Below are positions 34,799 through 44,476 of a DNA stretch of 64,000 nucleotides, in pieces; the stretch's first letter is position 1, and each line of letters begins with the position of its first letter. This stretch comes from Bacillota bacterium. Its GTDB lineage: Bacteria > Bacillota > Clostridia > Lachnospirales > Lachnospiraceae. The notes under the pieces are model-generated. The model saw only the letters and a list, made by a program, of their open reading frames with translations, had not been told where the DNA came from and ran no database searches. The stretch lies in contig JAEZKU010000067.1 in NCBI GenBank assembly GCA_023436065.1, positions 1 through 64,000 of the forward strand, in the 5' to 3' direction. The position numbers and the translations under genes were made by a program.

Positions 34799-34879
34799 CG
34801 TAAATACCTCCTTAATCCTTTCCTGTGAACATCCTTGATGCTCTTTGTTATTTAGAAGGATTATCATCACTTCTATACA

Positions 34880-34909
34880 GATAACGCAGGAACTTCGGGT
34901 TTTATTGCA
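34880..34909 (-). promoter_or_regulatory. ECF-type promoter motif of the BIG2 gene
   Basis: Reading leftward, TGCAATAAAAC, an 11-base spacer, then GCGTTATC, all ~80 bases before the BIG2 start. The same 19 fixed bases at identical spacing lie before the ECF sigma gene (36879–36908). The match with no similarity in the spacer points to a -35/-10 pair read by the local sigma factor. Confidence 0.75.
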
Positions 34910-35018
34910 TATCCAAGAAAAAAATTCTTATTTCTTTTTGGTACTGATCATCATCACTGCCCCCTGTGTGAGCAGCCTTACTTTGATTGCCTTTGCCAGT
35001 CTCACTGTCTATGGCACC

Positions 35019-36266
35019 TTAATCCTTATTCTTTCTAGCTTTGTTTTTATACTTATTTTTATCTTTATCCTTGTGTTTATCTTTGCTTTTCACTTTATCT
35101 TTAATCTTGTCTTTGTCTTTATCTTTCCTTTTATCCTTGTCTGTATCCTTATAAGTATCTTTGTCTGTATCCTTGTAAATATCTTTGTTTTTATCTTTGT
35201 TTTTATCTTTGTTTGTATCTTTGTAAGTGTCTTTATATGTGTCTTTATATGTGTCTTTGTATGTGTATGTGTATGTGTCTTTGTTTTTGCTTCTGTGCTT
35301 ATTTCCGTTATTGTTTTTGTCTTTATCCTTATAGTTGGTTATATCTTGGTCCTCATCCGAATCTTGATCCGAATCCTTATCGCTTTTTATCTTATGTTTA
35401 TTTCCTTTTTTGTCTTCCTTATTCTTGGCCGGAATCTGATCCCTGTCTGTATCCTTTTCTTTCCCTTTTTTATTCTTATTTATATTCTGATCTCCTCGCT
35501 CCTCATCCAGTTTGACGGTATCCTTCAGATCTACTTCATTTTCCTCTGCGATACTGAGCAGCTCCGTCATTGATTTCCGGGCAAGACTTTCGACAGACAG
35601 AGTATCACTGGATTCCTCAATCTTCTTCATCAGCTTGAGCTTACCGACGGATACCTCTAGTTTTTTTGCTTCCTCTGCTGCTGTTTTGTCCTTCTTTAAG
35701 GTCTGACGCAGAATTCTGGGCTTCATATCATGATTGGAAGCGCTTTTCTTTATCACCAGATTCAGTGTGTCCGCCAGTACTTCTGCTTTCTCTTCATTTT
35801 TATTCTCTACAGAAATCATGATGACATTTTTCTCAGAATTCAGATAACCCTGGTCGATGACTGCGGTAACAATTGAGTCCACCGCCGTATCCAGTGTTGC
35901 CAGTCTGAATTCCTGTTCACCAAGGATTTTCTGCGCATCTTCGTTCATGGCTTTGATCTCAAGTACCTGATTATGACGATTTGAAAGAATTTCGATACTT
36001 GGATTAACATCCAGTGAGATCATGCTGCTCGGCAGTCTGTATTGATAAATCCAGCCACCTGCAACAAAAAGTAACAACGCAAAGCTTAAGGATAATGCAG
36101 CTGTATATCTACTGACCGTGTGGGCTTCCTGCTTCTCCTCTGGTCTTGTAATAAAATCATGTACCTCCTGCCTCTCATACGGCAGGCTGATTAATTGCTC
36201 AAAGTCCGGCACAGGTGCCTGACTTAAGGATCTTTGTAAGGATTGTACGATATTCTTATGTTTCAT
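35019..36266 (-). CDS. RsgI-like transmembrane anti-sigma factor with Lys/Asp repeat tail
   Basis: 415 residues. A cytoplasmic N-terminus (about 1–54) should bind the sigma factor, followed by a membrane helix at about 55–75. An RsgI-type middle domain begins I-S-L-D-V-N-P-S-I-E-I (N88–P89), with A-V-I-D-Q-G-Y-L-N-S-E-K-N-V-I-M-I-S-V after it. In RsgI of Clostridium thermocellum this Asn–Pro bond is reported to be cleaved autocatalytically. From about 265 to the end lies a low-complexity tail dominated by K-D, with K-D-T-Y-K-D-T-Y tandem units, in place of the usual carbohydrate-binding domain. Its ATG overlaps the stop of the sigma gene (ATGA). Confidence 0.85.
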   Translation of the reverse strand: MKHKNIVQSLQRSLSQAPVPDFEQLISLPYERQEVHDFITRPEEKQEAHTVSRYTAALSLSFALLLFVAGGWIYQYRLPSSMISLDVNPSIEILSNRHNQVLEIKAMNEDAQKILGEQEFRLATLDTAVDSIVTAVIDQGYLNSEKNVIMISVENKNEEKAEVLADTLNLVIKKSASNHDMKPRILRQTLKKDKTAAEEAKKLEVSVGKLKLMKKIEESSDTLSVESLARKSMTELLSIAEENEVDLKDTVKLDEERGDQNINKNKKGKEKDTDRDQIPAKNKEDKKGNKHKIKSDKDSDQDSDEDQDITNYKDKDKNNNGNKHRSKNKDTYTYTYKDTYKDTYKDTYKDTNKDKNKDKNKDIYKDTDKDTYKDTDKDKRKDKDKDKIKDKVKSKDKHKDKDKNKYKNKARKNKD

Positions 36267-36856
36267 CTTGGCACCCCGCTTTCTATAAGATATTTCTTTA
36301 ATTTTTTCAGCCCCCGGTGATATTTTGATAACACCGTTGAGAGGGGAAGGCCGATATTCCGTGATATTTCCAGATATGTAAAGCCGGAGATCGCATGTAG
36401 CAGGATGATCTTTCTCTCCTCTTCATTCAATATTTTCAAAGCAGATTGCAATACTAATCTGTCATCACTATCCGTAACATAGGAAAAGGAAAGATTGTTC
36501 TCCAGCTCTTCCTCTCCCAACGCCTCTGTCTTTGTCCCGGATCTCAGTTTACTCATGGATAGGTTTCTCACGATGGTAAATACCCACGCCATCGGCTTTC
36601 CCATCGGTTGATACAGATGTGCTGCTCCTCGGATTTTTAGGTAAGTGTCCTGTACCACGTCCATCGCATCCTCATGGTTTCGCAGGATGGAGAGCGCAAA
36701 AGCATACACACTGCGTTCCGTCAGGTGATAGAATTCCTCGAAGGCAGCCATATCATTTTCTGATATTCTGATAAAAATTGATTCGTCTATGATTAACTTC
36801 TTATGACGAACGACAGCTTTGTCTTCTGAAGCTGCCATATCACAGAATATTAACAT
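36263..36856 (-). CDS. ECF-type RNA polymerase sigma factor
   Basis: A 197-residue sigma-70 family factor with regions 2 and 4 only. Region 2: F-Y-H-L-T-E-R-S-V-Y-A-F-A-L-S-I-L-R-N-H-E-D-A-M-D-V-V-Q-D-T-Y, then W-V-F-T-I-V-R-N. Region 4: E-E-R-K-I-I-L-L-H-A-I-S-G-F-T-Y-L-E-I-S-R-N-I-G-L-P-L-S-T-V-L-S-K. AAGGAGG lies eight bases before the ATG. The anti-sigma gene overlaps its stop. The motif in front of it indicates autoregulation. Confidence 0.92.
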   Translation of the reverse strand: MLIFCDMAASEDKAVVRHKKLIIDESIFIRISENDMAAFEEFYHLTERSVYAFALSILRNHEDAMDVVQDTYLKIRGAAHLYQPMGKPMAWVFTIVRNLSMSKLRSGTKTEALGEEELENNLSFSYVTDSDDRLVLQSALKILNEEERKIILLHAISGFTYLEISRNIGLPLSTVLSKYHRGLKKLKKYLIESGVPR

Positions 36857-36878
36857 CCGGCGCTCCTCCTTATATTAT

Positions 36879-36908
36879 GATAACGCTACAAGATAACGTT
36901 TTATTGCA
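36879..36908 (-). promoter_or_regulatory. ECF-type autoregulated promoter of the sigma/anti-sigma operon
   Basis: Reading leftward, TGCAATAAAAC-N11-GCGTTATC ends 23 bases before the sigma start, matching the BIG2 promoter at 34880–34909 in all 19 fixed positions. A further GTTATC lies inside the spacer. Confidence 0.75.
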
Positions 36909-37091
36909 TGCCCTACTAAAATATTTATGAATTTTGTTTTATTGTTACTGTAATTCTATTATAGATCGATGGTCGAAGCAATCGGTAAATATATCTTAGA
37001 GAAGCCACCCAAAGCAACAGCAGGCACCGGAACAAAGAATGTGTTTTGGCTTATTACACTCATAGGACGCATTTGCTTACAAACAAAAAAA

Positions 37092-37129
37092 CCCTGAATA
37101 TCAGGAATTCTTTATCCTGATATTCAGGG
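37092..37129 (-). terminator. Terminator of the PrsA-like gene
   Basis: A perfect 14-bp stem (37092–37105 with 37116–37129, CCCTGAATATCAGG). Reading leftward, the stem is followed by a run of seven T. It overlaps almost directly the stop at 37139. Confidence 0.93.
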
Positions 37130-37138
37130 ATATCGTAG

Positions 37139-38545
37139 TTAATTACCGTAGGTGATGGCATCCCAGGCTTCGCTGTTGACCACCACATCATAGTTCTCTG
37201 TCCATTCACTGTACAGCTTGGCAAATAGCTCGCTGCGGCGCTGATCGATGATTTCTTCCTTCCGCTGAATCGTTGCATCCTCATTATTGTCTGATTTGCA
37301 ATAAAGAATATGCCAGCCGTAATCCGTAGAAATGATGTCGCTTACCTGGCCTGTCCGTAGGGTAAAGGCAGCCTGTTCAAAGGAGGAACTGAATTCCTTG
37401 GGACCCTGTCCCCTGCCAAAGGTATATTCAATCGTATCTGATTCCGAGTTCGCTTCAGCAAGAGCATAGAAGTCTTCTGTTGTTTTTGCCTGCTCCAACA
37501 GATTTCGTACCTTTTCATAAGCAGCCGCCTTGTCCTCTTGGGACAATTCAACCTTCTTACCCGAAGCATCGAAATCGCAGCTGTAGATCAACAGTTGCTG
37601 TACTGTGATCTGCTTTGCTTCCATATCCGAGACATTGGTATCCACATTGATGGTAAGCGTCTCAAATGCCTTTTCTGCTAACAGGTTATCCGCATATATC
37701 TTTCGCAGAAGCTCTTCGGTGATTAAGTATCTGCTGATATCCTGTGGTGCCAGGCCCTCAAAATGCTCCTTCGCATAGGCATTTGCATCCGCCAGCTCTT
37801 CCTCCGACAGGGAAATGTCCTTTTTTTGGGCTTCTGCACAGATAACCTTGATTTCAGTGATCTGATTGATGACCTCATCCTTGATCATTTTGCCGAAGGT
37901 TTCTCCGTTGCCCAGAATATCGGCATCCCAGATATTCTTCCCGTAATCCGTCTCATAATTCTCCTGTGCGGATTTTAAGTAAACCATAGCTTCATTGTAA
38001 TAAACCTTGGTATCCCCGATCATCGCCATCAACTGGCCGGAATTGGTCTGTTCCTTAGCTTCCTCATTCTCGTGATCCGTCAGCTCTACCACATAGTAGG
38101 AAAGCTCCGTCACCGTCTCCTTTTCTGCATCATATGTGATGTAAAGCTCCCTGTTGTTCTTCAGATAGGTATAAGTAACGGTATTCTTCTCTGTATTGGT
38201 CGTCTTTGCAATTTCTGCTCCGAAGGTATCGGCAAGCAAGGAATCAACCTCTGTCCTGCTCATACCGATCGTGACCCCAAGTACCTTGTACTCTCCGGCA
38301 CCACCAAGCAGTGTGATGGCATTCACCTTCTTTTCCGGAGCCATAATCTGTACGACATTCTCCATTCCATAGACTCCGGTACCCTGCTCTGTGAGCACGG
38401 TGCCTGACCTCTTCTCAAAGGTCGATACCGATTTCCCTATATAATTCGTTAATTCATATCGTTCTTCTCCAACCCTGCAGGCGGAAAGCATTGTCAACAT
38501 TAATAATGCTGTCAGAGCGATAAATGCCTTACGACTTTTCTTCAT
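37139..38545 (-). CDS. PrsA-like peptidyl-prolyl isomerase lipoprotein
   Basis: A 468-residue lipoprotein: signal ending M-L-S-A-C (Cys 23), a Ser/Glu-rich first part (about 25–160) of unknown fold, then a SurA/PrsA-type N-domain. The parvulin domain spans about 315–435, with Q-I-T-V-Q-Q-L-L-I-Y near its start and F-G-R-G-Q-G-P-K-E-F, A-F-T-L-R-T-G-Q-V-S-D-I-I-S-T-D-Y-G-W-H-I at its end. It folds exported proteins outside the membrane. It lies directly after mfd in the same direction (27 bases), a common Clostridia order. Confidence 0.9.
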   Translation of the reverse strand: MKKSRKAFIALTALLMLTMLSACRVGEERYELTNYIGKSVSTFEKRSGTVLTEQGTGVYGMENVVQIMAPEKKVNAITLLGGAGEYKVLGVTIGMSRTEVDSLLADTFGAEIAKTTNTEKNTVTYTYLKNNRELYITYDAEKETVTELSYYVVELTDHENEEAKEQTNSGQLMAMIGDTKVYYNEAMVYLKSAQENYETDYGKNIWDADILGNGETFGKMIKDEVINQITEIKVICAEAQKKDISLSEEELADANAYAKEHFEGLAPQDISRYLITEELLRKIYADNLLAEKAFETLTINVDTNVSDMEAKQITVQQLLIYSCDFDASGKKVELSQEDKAAAYEKVRNLLEQAKTTEDFYALAEANSESDTIEYTFGRGQGPKEFSSSFEQAAFTLRTGQVSDIISTDYGWHILYCKSDNNEDATIQRKEEIIDQRRSELFAKLYSEWTENYDVVVNSEAWDAITYGN

Positions 38546-38572
38546 CCATATTCCCCTTTCCAGTATTGTTTA

Positions 38573-41500
38573 TCAGGATTGAATTAATATCTTAAAATCA
38601 GTCAGAAGCTTATGCAAAAGCTCGAAGATGGTGATTGGATCCAGCTTACCCTTCTGTCCCGCCGGAAGTCGGTACACAAAATAGGGTGTAGCTTGCGGTA
38701 TCAGCTTTAAGCTGTTCTGGTATTTGGTCAACAGCTCAGTAAACCTCTCCACTGCAAGCTTAGCCTTGGGATACATCATCAGCTTAATCTCATTCTCCTT
38801 GTGCACAAGTCCGGTAATGTATAAACTATGGCAGATTGATTTGATCAGCGCAATATTCAGAAGGTTGTTCACCGCACTCGGCATATCCCCGAAGCGATCT
38901 GTCAGCTCCTCCTGCATATCCATCATTTCTTCTTCATTCTCAATCTCAGCAATCCTCTTATAGATATCCAGCTTATGAATCTCATTTTTGATGTAGGTGG
39001 CAGGAATATAGGCATCCATGTCCATATCCACGGTGGTCTCGAAGGTTTCCTCCTCCGTCACCTCACCCTTCATGGATTTTACCGCATCATTCAGCATCTT
39101 GCAATATAAATCGTAGCCGACCGCTTCCATATGTCCGCTTTGTTCTGCTCCGAGCAGATTACCGGCGCCACGGATCTCCAAATCCCGCATCGCAATCTTA
39201 AAGCCGGATCCCAGCTCCGTGAACTCCTTTATGGCATGCAGACGCTTTTCCGCAATCTCCTTCAGCATTTTATCCCTTCGGTACATGAGGAACGCATATG
39301 CTGTCCGGTTAGAGCGACCGACTCTTCCCCTAAGCTGATAGAGCTGGGAAAGGCCGAGACGGTCTGCGTCATCAATAATCATCGTATTGACATTGGAGAT
39401 ATCCAGACCTGTCTCAATAATGGTCGTGGAAACCAGTACATCAATCTCACCGGAGATAAAATCAAACATAATCTTCTCCAGTGTCCTTTCATTCATCTGT
39501 CCATGTGCAAATGCCACATTTGCCTCCGGTACGAGCTTAGCGACATTAGCAGCAATCTCATCGATACCGTTGACACGGTTATATACATAATAAACCTGTC
39601 CGTTTCTTGCAAGCTCCCTGCTGATCGCTTCCCGGATGATTTCATCATTGTGCTCCAGTACATAGGTCTGGATGGGAAGACGATCTACCGGCGGTTCATC
39701 AAGAACGCTCATATCCCGAATACCGACAAGGCTCATATGAAGAGTTCGGGGGATCGGAGTAGCCGTCAGGGTCAGGACATCGATATCCTTCTTTATCTGT
39801 TTGATCTTCTCTTTATGAGTAACACCAAAGCGCTGCTCCTCATCCACAATTAGTAATCCGAGGTTTTTGAATTTCACATCTGCTGAGAGCACCCTATGGG
39901 TTCCTACTATGATATCCAGGTTTCCCTTTCTTAGACGCTCTAAGGTCTTCTTTTGTTCCGCAGCGGACCGAAAACGGGACAATACATCCACGCTGACCGG
40001 AAAATCCTTCATACGCTGTACCAGGGTATTATAATGCTGTTGTGCGAGGATCGTCGTGGGAACCAGAACTACGACCTGTTTACCGTCAGATACAGCCTTG
40101 AAGGCAGCACGGATCGCAATCTCCGTCTTACCGTAGCCTACATCACCACAAATCAGACGATCCATGATCCTGGTGCTTTCCATATCCCGCTTGGTCGCTT
40201 CGATTGCATTGAGCTGATCCTCTGTTTCCTCATAAGGAAACTCTTCCTCGAACTCCTTCTGCCATACGGTATCGGGACCAAACTGGAAGCCCTTCTTCTC
40301 CCGGCGCTCTGCATACAGCTCAACAAGCTCCTTAGCAACCTCCTGAACCGCACCGCGCACCTTTGCCTTCGTATTCTTCCATTCGATGGAATTAAGCTTA
40401 TTCAGCTTTGGCTTACGTCCCTCTGAACCGGAGTATTTCTGTATCACATCAAGGCCTGTTGCCAGAATATACAACACGCCTCCGCCTCCGTACTCAATCT
40501 TAATATAATCCTTGGTGATCTTATCGACCTCTATCTTCTCAATTCCCCGATAGATACCCAGGCCGTGATTCTCATGAACGACGTAGTCTCCGGGTGTCAA
40601 CTCGGTAAAACTCTGGATCTTGCTGCCCTCATAACCGGATTTTTTCCGTTTTTTCTTCTTTTCTATACCGAAGATATCACTTTCCGATATAATGACAAAC
40701 TTAATCAGCGGATACTCGAAACCTCTTCGCAGGTTCCCGTATGCCACCATGATCTCACTGTTCTGCAATACCCTGTCCATGTCTTCACTATAGAAGGCAC
40801 TCAGGCCATAATCCCTCTGTAGATCCTCCGCCAGTCGCATTGCTCTGGTTCTGGAGCTGGAAAGCAAGATAACTCGGTATTTATTCTTCTTCCAACGTTC
40901 CAGATCCTTGACCAGCACCTCAAAATTCTTCTGATAGGAGGCAACGGTCTGAACAGTAAAGTCGTACTTTTTCTTCGGTGCATAAAAATTATTCTTAACC
41001 TCCATGGTACTGATCAACACCGTATTACGGTTCGCCAGCATACCCATGACTTCCTTATATCCGTAAATGACATCCATCTGTCCGGGAAGGATATAGCCCT
41101 TCTCGATACGGCCAATCATACCCTCGCGAAATTCTGTCTCTACCGCTTCTCCCTTTTCGGCAAGTCTTCCTGGCTCATCCAGGAAGAAAATCGTCTCCTC
41201 CGGATTGAAATACTGGAAGAAGCTCATGGTCTGATCATAAAAGTAGTTGATATAGCTTTCCAGAGCGATAGAACCATGGTAAGCATCCAGGTTATCCTTA
41301 AACTCCGCTACGATCTGATGAATTCTGGCCGCTTCCTCTGTCTTAAACTGCTCCCGGAGTGTCTTATAATATTCTTTTTCCTCTGCCTCCAGCTTCCTGA
41401 TACCTGCGCGTAGCCTTGCTTCATCCGGTATGATCTCTGCTGCCGGATAGATGACCAGCTTCTCCACCTGCTCAATGGATCTCTGGCTGCTCACATCAAA

Positions 41501-42109
41501 GGTACGAATGGAATCAATCTCATCCCCCCAGAGCTCGATACGATAGGGTGCATCCTCCGTCAAAGGAAAGATATCGATAATGCCACCGCGTACAGCAAAG
41601 TCACCCGGTGATTCCACCTGTGCCTGCCTCTCATAGCCCAGATGTACCAAGGCTTCTGTAAACTCGGTCAGCTTAATACCGGAGTTTATATCAATGGTCA
41701 GGATGCGGTCCTTCACCATCTGCAAAGGAAGCAGCCGGTCCATTCCTCCATCCAGGGAAAGGATTATGGTGCCTCCCCTATTCTCGATCAACCGGTTTAA
41801 GACACGCAGACGATCCCTGACAATCGCATTTCCATGGATATCGGCACTGTAGAAAATGATGTCCTTCGCAGGATAAAGTAAAGCCTCTTTATCATACAGC
41901 CGGTAATCCTCATAGATTTCCTTTGCCTTAAGGTCGTTGTAGGTGACGATTACTTTGTATTTATAACCCTCACCCAGTCCATGCATCAGATGACATTTTT
42001 GGGAATCAATACAGCCGGTAACATGTACCGGCAGGGTTTTCGATTTTATGTTATCCCTGATGTCTATGAATTCCTTTAGCTCCATCAGGGGCAATGTAAA
42101 GGTTCTCAA
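38573..42109 (-). CDS. mfd: Transcription-repair coupling factor Mfd
   Basis: A 1178-residue SF2 translocase, full family length. In order: UvrB-like N-terminal module (about 1–350), RNA polymerase interaction domain starting with T-E-L-T-P-G-D-Y-V-V-H-E-N-H-G (near 505), the helicase core with Walker A G-D-V-G-Y-G-K-T-E-I near 655 and D-E-E-Q-R-F-G near 758, helicase C with Q-L-R-G-R-V-G-R-S, and the C-terminal TRCF domain. It removes stalled RNA polymerase and recruits UvrA. The start is TTG, with GGAGG seven bases upstream. pth lies just upstream, as in Bacillus. Confidence 0.97.
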   Translation of the reverse strand: MRTFTLPLMELKEFIDIRDNIKSKTLPVHVTGCIDSQKCHLMHGLGEGYKYKVIVTYNDLKAKEIYEDYRLYDKEALLYPAKDIIFYSADIHGNAIVRDRLRVLNRLIENRGGTIILSLDGGMDRLLPLQMVKDRILTIDINSGIKLTEFTEALVHLGYERQAQVESPGDFAVRGGIIDIFPLTEDAPYRIELWGDEIDSIRTFDVSSQRSIEQVEKLVIYPAAEIIPDEARLRAGIRKLEAEEKEYYKTLREQFKTEEAARIHQIVAEFKDNLDAYHGSIALESYINYFYDQTMSFFQYFNPEETIFFLDEPGRLAEKGEAVETEFREGMIGRIEKGYILPGQMDVIYGYKEVMGMLANRNTVLISTMEVKNNFYAPKKKYDFTVQTVASYQKNFEVLVKDLERWKKNKYRVILLSSSRTRAMRLAEDLQRDYGLSAFYSEDMDRVLQNSEIMVAYGNLRRGFEYPLIKFVIISESDIFGIEKKKKRKKSGYEGSKIQSFTELTPGDYVVHENHGLGIYRGIEKIEVDKITKDYIKIEYGGGGVLYILATGLDVIQKYSGSEGRKPKLNKLNSIEWKNTKAKVRGAVQEVAKELVELYAERREKKGFQFGPDTVWQKEFEEEFPYEETEDQLNAIEATKRDMESTRIMDRLICGDVGYGKTEIAIRAAFKAVSDGKQVVVLVPTTILAQQHYNTLVQRMKDFPVSVDVLSRFRSAAEQKKTLERLRKGNLDIIVGTHRVLSADVKFKNLGLLIVDEEQRFGVTHKEKIKQIKKDIDVLTLTATPIPRTLHMSLVGIRDMSVLDEPPVDRLPIQTYVLEHNDEIIREAISRELARNGQVYYVYNRVNGIDEIAANVAKLVPEANVAFAHGQMNERTLEKIMFDFISGEIDVLVSTTIIETGLDISNVNTMIIDDADRLGLSQLYQLRGRVGRSNRTAYAFLMYRRDKMLKEIAEKRLHAIKEFTELGSGFKIAMRDLEIRGAGNLLGAEQSGHMEAVGYDLYCKMLNDAVKSMKGEVTEEETFETTVDMDMDAYIPATYIKNEIHKLDIYKRIAEIENEEEMMDMQEELTDRFGDMPSAVNNLLNIALIKSICHSLYITGLVHKENEIKLMMYPKAKLAVERFTELLTKYQNSLKLIPQATPYFVYRLPAGQKGKLDPITIFELLHKLLTDFKILIQS

Positions 42110-42143
42110 CTTAGCTCCTCCTATGATAAATTCTTGGCTTGAA

Positions 42144-42710
42144 CTATTTCTTCCGGTTGTAGAGGTTCATGGCTGTGTCGATATCACCTGTGACCATTCT
42201 GCGTATGGCATCGGAGGTGTCTTTCAGAGCATCCCGGATCACGGGTTCCTCCTCCTTTGAAAATCGGGACAGTACATAATCTGCCAGATCCCAATCCTTC
42301 GGTTTATCACCAACCCCTATCTTGATTCTGGGAAATTCATCGGTTCCCAGATGGCTGATGATACTCTTGATACCGTTATGACCTCCGGCACTGCCCTTCT
42401 TGCGGATGCGCAGCTGACCTACCGCCAGACTGATATCATCATAAATAACAATTACCTCTTCCGGGGATACCTTATAATAATCCACCAGCTCCCGAACACT
42501 TTCACCGCTTAAGTTCATATAGGTCAGTGGCTGAGCCAGTATAACCTTCTCTCCTTCAATATACCCCTTTCCACAGATTGCTTTATGCTTTCTAAAATCC
42601 ATGGGGATTCTATAGTCATCGGATAAGCGTGTTATCGCATCCCACCCGATATTATGTCTCGTTGCCTGATACTTGTCCGTTGGATTACCCAACCCTACAA
42701 TAATGTACAT
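42144..42710 (-). CDS. pth: Peptidyl-tRNA hydrolase
   Basis: 188 residues, normal length. Catalytic His19 is in T-R-H-N-I-G-W and Asn9 is in G-L-G-N-P; Y-D-D-I-S-L and G-S-A-G-G-H-N-G-I-K carry the other conserved Asp and Asn. It frees tRNA from drop-off peptides. mfd starts 34 bases downstream, in the same direction. Confidence 0.97.
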   Translation of the reverse strand: MYIIVGLGNPTDKYQATRHNIGWDAITRLSDDYRIPMDFRKHKAICGKGYIEGEKVILAQPLTYMNLSGESVRELVDYYKVSPEEVIVIYDDISLAVGQLRIRKKGSAGGHNGIKSIISHLGTDEFPRIKIGVGDKPKDWDLADYVLSRFSKEEEPVIRDALKDTSDAIRRMVTGDIDTAMNLYNRKK

Positions 42711-42779
42711 AGTATAAACCTTTCTTCATATATAACCTGATCTATCTGAAGCCTTCCATCTTAGTAGCGGCATCCTTTC

Positions 42780-43808
42780 CTACTGGGCCCCTGCCGCTGC
42801 AGCTGCAGCTGCTCCTGAAGTTGCTGCCATGACTGCCATCTGCTGAGCCAGAATGATACCTGTGATACTCCTTGCCAGCGTCATCTCCATCGTACTTCGC
42901 TTGGTATCTGTAAGATAATCGTCACATACCACTGCCACGGCAAACATCGTTCTCTCCGTAGCTGACATGGACCAGCCTCCGAAGCCCTTTTTCCCTTTCA
43001 GATAATCCCTTACCTCTACGATCTCATCGGCGAGCTTTTCGGAATCCTCCTTTAAAAGTGCCGTCACACCGAGGAAGGACAGCTCAATGCCTGAACCGAT
43101 CTTGCATTTTCTTCTTTTCAATGCGGAATTCAGGCTGGAGACCCTCATACATTTTGTATATGCTTCCTCCTCACTGAAGGTAAGGACATGGGAAAGCGCC
43201 TGTACCGCATTGGCACTGAAGAATTCTCCCTTTAATATTCTGTAACAGTTCTCCATCTCCCTGACTGCCTGATCCACGGGCTTATCAGTCATGGCCAGAA
43301 GTGCAGCAAAGCCATAATCATCCGAGGAGGTTATGAATTTATGCTCCCCCTTCATGGCATCATAATAATTCTTAGCCGACCTGATTACCTTGTGATAGTC
43401 ATAAGGATCCGACTGCAGGGCAATCGAGATCGCAGCAAGCACCAGATAAGGAGAGGAATGAAATCCCTCCCGTTTCATTGAATCATATACATTCAGGATG
43501 CTCTTAAACATGACCTCCGGCTCTGCCTGCAATGCCATCATAACCGCGGACATGAAATTTGTTGTATCCTTGAATTGAGAGAATACCCCTGTATTATCCT
43601 TAATAATCTTCCGGCAACGATTGATTGCATCTACATCCGCTTCCCTGTTCTCCATCATATACAACAGGGCACCCAATCTTGTATTGATCGAATTGTTCCA
43701 CTTGAACTTTTTACTAAGCACTATATAATTGTCTGCAAACAAATCGCATTTATTCTCCAGAGTTTCCCTCAACATATTATCCACCTGACCTTTGTTCATT
43801 TGATGCAT
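42780..43808 (-). CDS. DUF4003 family protein
   Basis: A 342-residue all-helical protein, matching DUF4003. Features are R-L-G-A-L-L-Y-M-M near 42, A-V-M-M-A-L-Q-A near 86, S-P-Y-L-V-L-A-A-I near 118, Y-D-A-M-K near 145 and G-F-A-A-L-L-A-M near 165. The last ~25 residues are Ala-rich. Function unknown. No convincing ribosome binding site is seen before either of the two in-frame ATGs at 43808 and 43799. Confidence 0.85.
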   Translation of the reverse strand: MHQMNKGQVDNMLRETLENKCDLFADNYIVLSKKFKWNNSINTRLGALLYMMENREADVDAINRCRKIIKDNTGVFSQFKDTTNFMSAVMMALQAEPEVMFKSILNVYDSMKREGFHSSPYLVLAAISIALQSDPYDYHKVIRSAKNYYDAMKGEHKFITSSDDYGFAALLAMTDKPVDQAVREMENCYRILKGEFFSANAVQALSHVLTFSEEEAYTKCMRVSSLNSALKRRKCKIGSGIELSFLGVTALLKEDSEKLADEIVEVRDYLKGKKGFGGWSMSATERTMFAVAVVCDDYLTDTKRSTMEMTLARSITGIILAQQMAVMAATSGAAAAAAAGAQ

Positions 43809-44029
43809 GCTATTTAATTATAATCATTTTACCAGTTGGTGGCAACTGGAATGTTGATGTAGGATATGCTTATCTTAATAAATTTATTTGTTATTTTTTC
43901 TTCCTTTCGCTATAATTAACTTATAGGATAGGTAAATACCTTTTGTAAAGATATCGTTAAGCCGCCCGGGGATAAACTTATCAGATTAACCTCGGGATAT
44001 CACTATAATCAAAAAGAGCAGGATAAAGT

Positions 44030-44467
44030 ATGAAGGTGACCATTGAAGAAATTAATAGAGACAGAGACGAGGAGATTATCATTCGCTGTTGGGAGGCAAA
44101 TGATGAGATATTATCCTTAGTCAGCCAGCTCAAAGCAAAGGAAGATTGCTTTGTTGGATATGAAGGTGAAAAGATTCACCGGCTGCAGTCCACGGACATC
44201 TACTATTTTGAGGCAGTAGATAATAAAGTATTTATTTACTGTGCGCAAAATGTATATGAATCAAGGCAGAAGCTATATGAGCTGGAGAGTGCCTGCAAAG
44301 GAAAGGGGTTCTTTCGGGCATCAAAATCAGTTGTACTAAATCTTCATAAGATAGCCTACGTTACACCTTACATAGGCGGCAGATTCGAAGCCAGGTTGAT
44401 CAACGGAGAAAATGTAGTGGTTTCCAGGCAGTACGTACCCGTACTAAAGACATTGCTTGGTTTATAG
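44030..44467 (+). CDS. LytTR-family DNA-binding regulator
   Basis: 145 residues. A short N-terminal part (1–40) is followed by a LytTR domain: I-H-R-L-Q-S-T-D-I-Y-Y-F-E-A-V-D-N-K-V-F-I near 49–69, F-F-R-A-S-K-S-V-V-L-N near 97 and V-V-V-S-R-Q-Y near 130. There is no receiver domain. It is coupled to a DUF3021 membrane gene nine bases on, a frequent LytTR–DUF3021 arrangement in Firmicutes in which the membrane protein probably inhibits the regulator. It likely autoregulates its promoter. Confidence 0.93.
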   Translation: MKVTIEEINRDRDEEIIIRCWEANDEILSLVSQLKAKEDCFVGYEGEKIHRLQSTDIYYFEAVDNKVFIYCAQNVYESRQKLYELESACKGKGFFRASKSVVLNLHKIAYVTPYIGGRFEARLINGENVVVSRQYVPVLKTLLGL

Positions 44468-44476
44468 GAGGGAATC

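Noticed and set aside
34845..35573. Open frame of 242 codons on the + strand rich in V-F-I
   Set aside because: It is the exact antisense of the Lys/Asp repeat tail of the anti-sigma gene; its hydrophobic look comes from complementing K and D codons. No ribosome binding site.
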